From positions 1-7,530 of the forward strand of contig CAAFQL010000169.1 of the NCBI GenBank assembly GCA_900765125.1: 7,530 nt of DNA, in the 5' to 3' direction. Position 1 is the stretch's first letter. The number at the start of each line of letters is the position of its first letter. Below the pieces are notes generated by a model. That model did not search any database and was not told the origin of the DNA. It saw nothing but the letters and a program-made list of their open reading frames with translations. Shown here piece after piece: positions 6,005-7,530 of this stretch. Both the position numbers and the translations under genes were made by a program. The stretch is from Oscillospiraceae bacterium (GTDB lineage: Bacteria; Bacillota; Clostridia; Oscillospirales; Ruminococcaceae).

Positions 6005-7530
6005 ATGGAAAATGTGACTCATGGAAACAAAATAGAGAAAGTACTTGTACTTGATTTTGGCGGACAGTATAATCAGCTTATTGCAAGAAGAGTAAGAGAA
6101 CAGAGTGTCTATGCAGAAATAAAGCCTTATAACAAGATAACTGTTGAAGAGATACAGGAGACAGGTTATAAAGGTATTATATTTACAGGCGGTCCCAATA
6201 GTGTGTATGATGAGTCATCACCACATTATGATCATGAGATTTTGAATGCTGGTATACCTGTTTTAGGTATCTGTTACGGTGCACAGCTCATAGCTTATAT
6301 GGCTGGAGGAGAGATTTGCAGTGCACTGGACAGCAGTGAGTATGGAAAAACTGCATTTCGTACATCAGACAGTCCTCTTTTTGAAGATATTCCCAAGGAA
6401 AGCATTTGCTGGATGAGTCATACTGACTTTATAAAACAGCCTCCTAAGGGATTTGATATTATTGCAAAGACAGATAAATGTCCATGTGCAGCCATTAGTA
6501 ATGATGAAAAGAAACTGTATGCAGTGCAGTTTCACCCTGAAGTAACTCATACAGAATATGGTAAGCAGATACTTTCAAACTTTTTGTTTAATATATGTGA
6601 CTGTAATGGCGATTGGAAGATGGAGAGTTTTGTAGAGAACACTATAGAAAAGTACAAAAAAGAGTTACAAGGCAAAAATGTTCTTCTTGCACTTTCAGGC
6701 GGTGTGGATTCTTCTGTGGCAGCGGTTCTTCTCCACAAGGCTATTGGTACTAATCTTACCTGTGTATTTGTTGACCATGGCCTTTTGAGAAAAGATGAGG
6801 GTGATTTCGTAGAGAAAACATTCCGTGGGCAGTTTGGCATGAATCTTATTCGTGTTAATGCAGAAGAACGATTCCTTGGAAAACTTGCAGGTGTGACTGA
6901 TCCGGAAAAGAAACGTAAGATAATTGGCGAAGAATTTATTCGTGTATTTGAAGATGAAGCTAAGAAGCTTGGAAAGATCAATGTTCTTGTGCAGGGAACA
7001 ATTTATCCTGATGTTATAGAAAGCGGTAAGGGCGATTCTGCTGTTATCAAGAGTCATCATAATGTAGGCGGATTGCCAAGCGTTATTTCATTTGATGAAA
7101 TAGTTGAGCCTTTGAGAGATCTCTTTAAGGACGAAGTGCGTGCAGCAGGAACACAGTTGGGCATTCCTTATGAGCTTGTATGGCGACAGCCATTTCCGGG
7201 ACCAGGACTTGCTGTACGAGTTATCGGCGAAATAACCAAGGAAAAGCTTGAAATACTCCGTGACGCTGATGCTATATTCCGTGAGGAAATTGCAAACGCA
7301 AAGCTTGAAGGAGAAACTAACCAGTATTTTGCAGTACTTACTGATCTCAGAAGCGTTGGAGTAAAGGGCGATGCAAGAACATATGGTTATACAGTGGCAC
7401 TCAGAGCAGTTACAACAGATGATTTTATGACAGCTGAATGGACAAGACTGCCATACGAGGTTCTTGAAAAAGCGAGCAGCAGAATAACAAATGAAGTTCA
7501 CTGCATTACAAGAGTTGTTTATGATATTAC
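6005..7530 (+). CDS. guaA: GMP synthase (glutamine-hydrolysing), cut by the right edge
   Basis: Aminates XMP to GMP using the glutamine amide and ATP, the last step of guanine nucleotide synthesis. The reading frame stays open from ATG 6005 to the window end: 508 full codons. The last residues (SSRITNEV, then RVVYDI) match the family C-terminus, so only about a dozen residues are missing. The N-terminal class I glutamine amidotransferase domain has LDFGGQYNQLIARR, the catalytic C90 (GICYGAQ), H177 and E179 (QFHPEVTHTEYG). The ATP-pyrophosphatase domain has SGGVDSSV (231-238). The XMP-binding and dimer domain has QGTIYPDVIES, SHHNVGGLP and RQPFPGPGLAVR. The ribosome site GGAGAGG (5991-5997) lies 7 bases before the ATG. 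With a 29-base gap and no terminator after asnB, it is probably co-transcribed with it. Confidence 0.95.
   Translation, partial: MENVTHGNKIEKVLVLDFGGQYNQLIARRVREQSVYAEIKPYNKITVEEIQETGYKGIIFTGGPNSVYDESSPHYDHEILNAGIPVLGICYGAQLIAYMAGGEICSALDSSEYGKTAFRTSDSPLFEDIPKESICWMSHTDFIKQPPKGFDIIAKTDKCPCAAISNDEKKLYAVQFHPEVTHTEYGKQILSNFLFNICDCNGDWKMESFVENTIEKYKKELQGKNVLLALSGGVDSSVAAVLLHKAIGTNLTCVFVDHGLLRKDEGDFVEKTFRGQFGMNLIRVNAEERFLGKLAGVTDPEKKRKIIGEEFIRVFEDEAKKLGKINVLVQGTIYPDVIESGKGDSAVIKSHHNVGGLPSVISFDEIVEPLRDLFKDEVRAAGTQLGIPYELVWRQPFPGPGLAVRVIGEITKEKLEILRDADAIFREEIANAKLEGETNQYFAVLTDLRSVGVKGDARTYGYTVALRAVTTDDFMTAEWTRLPYEVLEKASSRITNEVHCITRVVYDI

Noticed and set aside
1..7530. CRISPR array, insertion sequence, tRNA or prophage sequences
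   Set aside because: No spaced direct repeats, transposase frames, terminal inverted repeats or cloverleaf sequences were seen; the window is a compact metabolic operon with its control region.

Overview
The window looks like chromosomal DNA of an anaerobic Firmicute, most likely a Clostridia member of the Ruminococcus type. This is an inference from four things: A+T-leaning codon use, strong AGGAG-type ribosome sites, a type III glutamine synthetase, and an ammonium channel fused to a PII domain. No rRNA or other taxonomic marker is present.

Layout. Positions 1-412 are a dense regulatory region with two divergent promoters, each with consensus -35 and -10 hexamers 17 bp apart. The leftward transcript leaves the window at position 1; its gene is not visible. 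It begins with a small hexaloop hairpin that overlaps an intrinsic terminator (71 down to 16). The rightward transcript begins near 198 and meets two successive intrinsic terminators (200-262 and 337-388), each overlapped at its 5' arm by the same kind of hexaloop hairpin (201-218 and 331-348). All three small hairpins have a six-base loop, A at loop position 1 and G at loop position 4, and all three are mutually exclusive with their terminator. That is the signature of RNA targets of ANTAR-domain antiterminators such as NasR, AmiR and EutV. The leader therefore reads as an antitermination switch controlling both directions.

Positions 413-7530 hold four same-strand genes with short gaps and no rightward terminator between them: glnN (type III glutamine synthetase), an amt-PII fusion (ammonium channel with a C-terminal GlnK-like domain), asnB (glutamine-hydrolysing asparagine synthase) and guaA (GMP synthase, cut by the right edge about a dozen residues before its usual end). 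A strong hairpin without a T tract sits between amt and asnB and may separate the first two genes from the last two at the RNA level.

Working together: the channel brings in ammonium, glutamine synthetase fixes it into glutamine, and AsnB and GuaA spend the glutamine amide on asparagine and GMP. The PII part of the channel protein keeps its nucleotide and 2-oxoglutarate binding residues but lacks the T-loop tyrosine that is uridylylated in enteric bacteria. Nitrogen status is thus probably read by ligand binding at the channel and by RNA antitermination at the leader. The most interesting parts are the divergent triple-attenuator region and the modified PII fusion.
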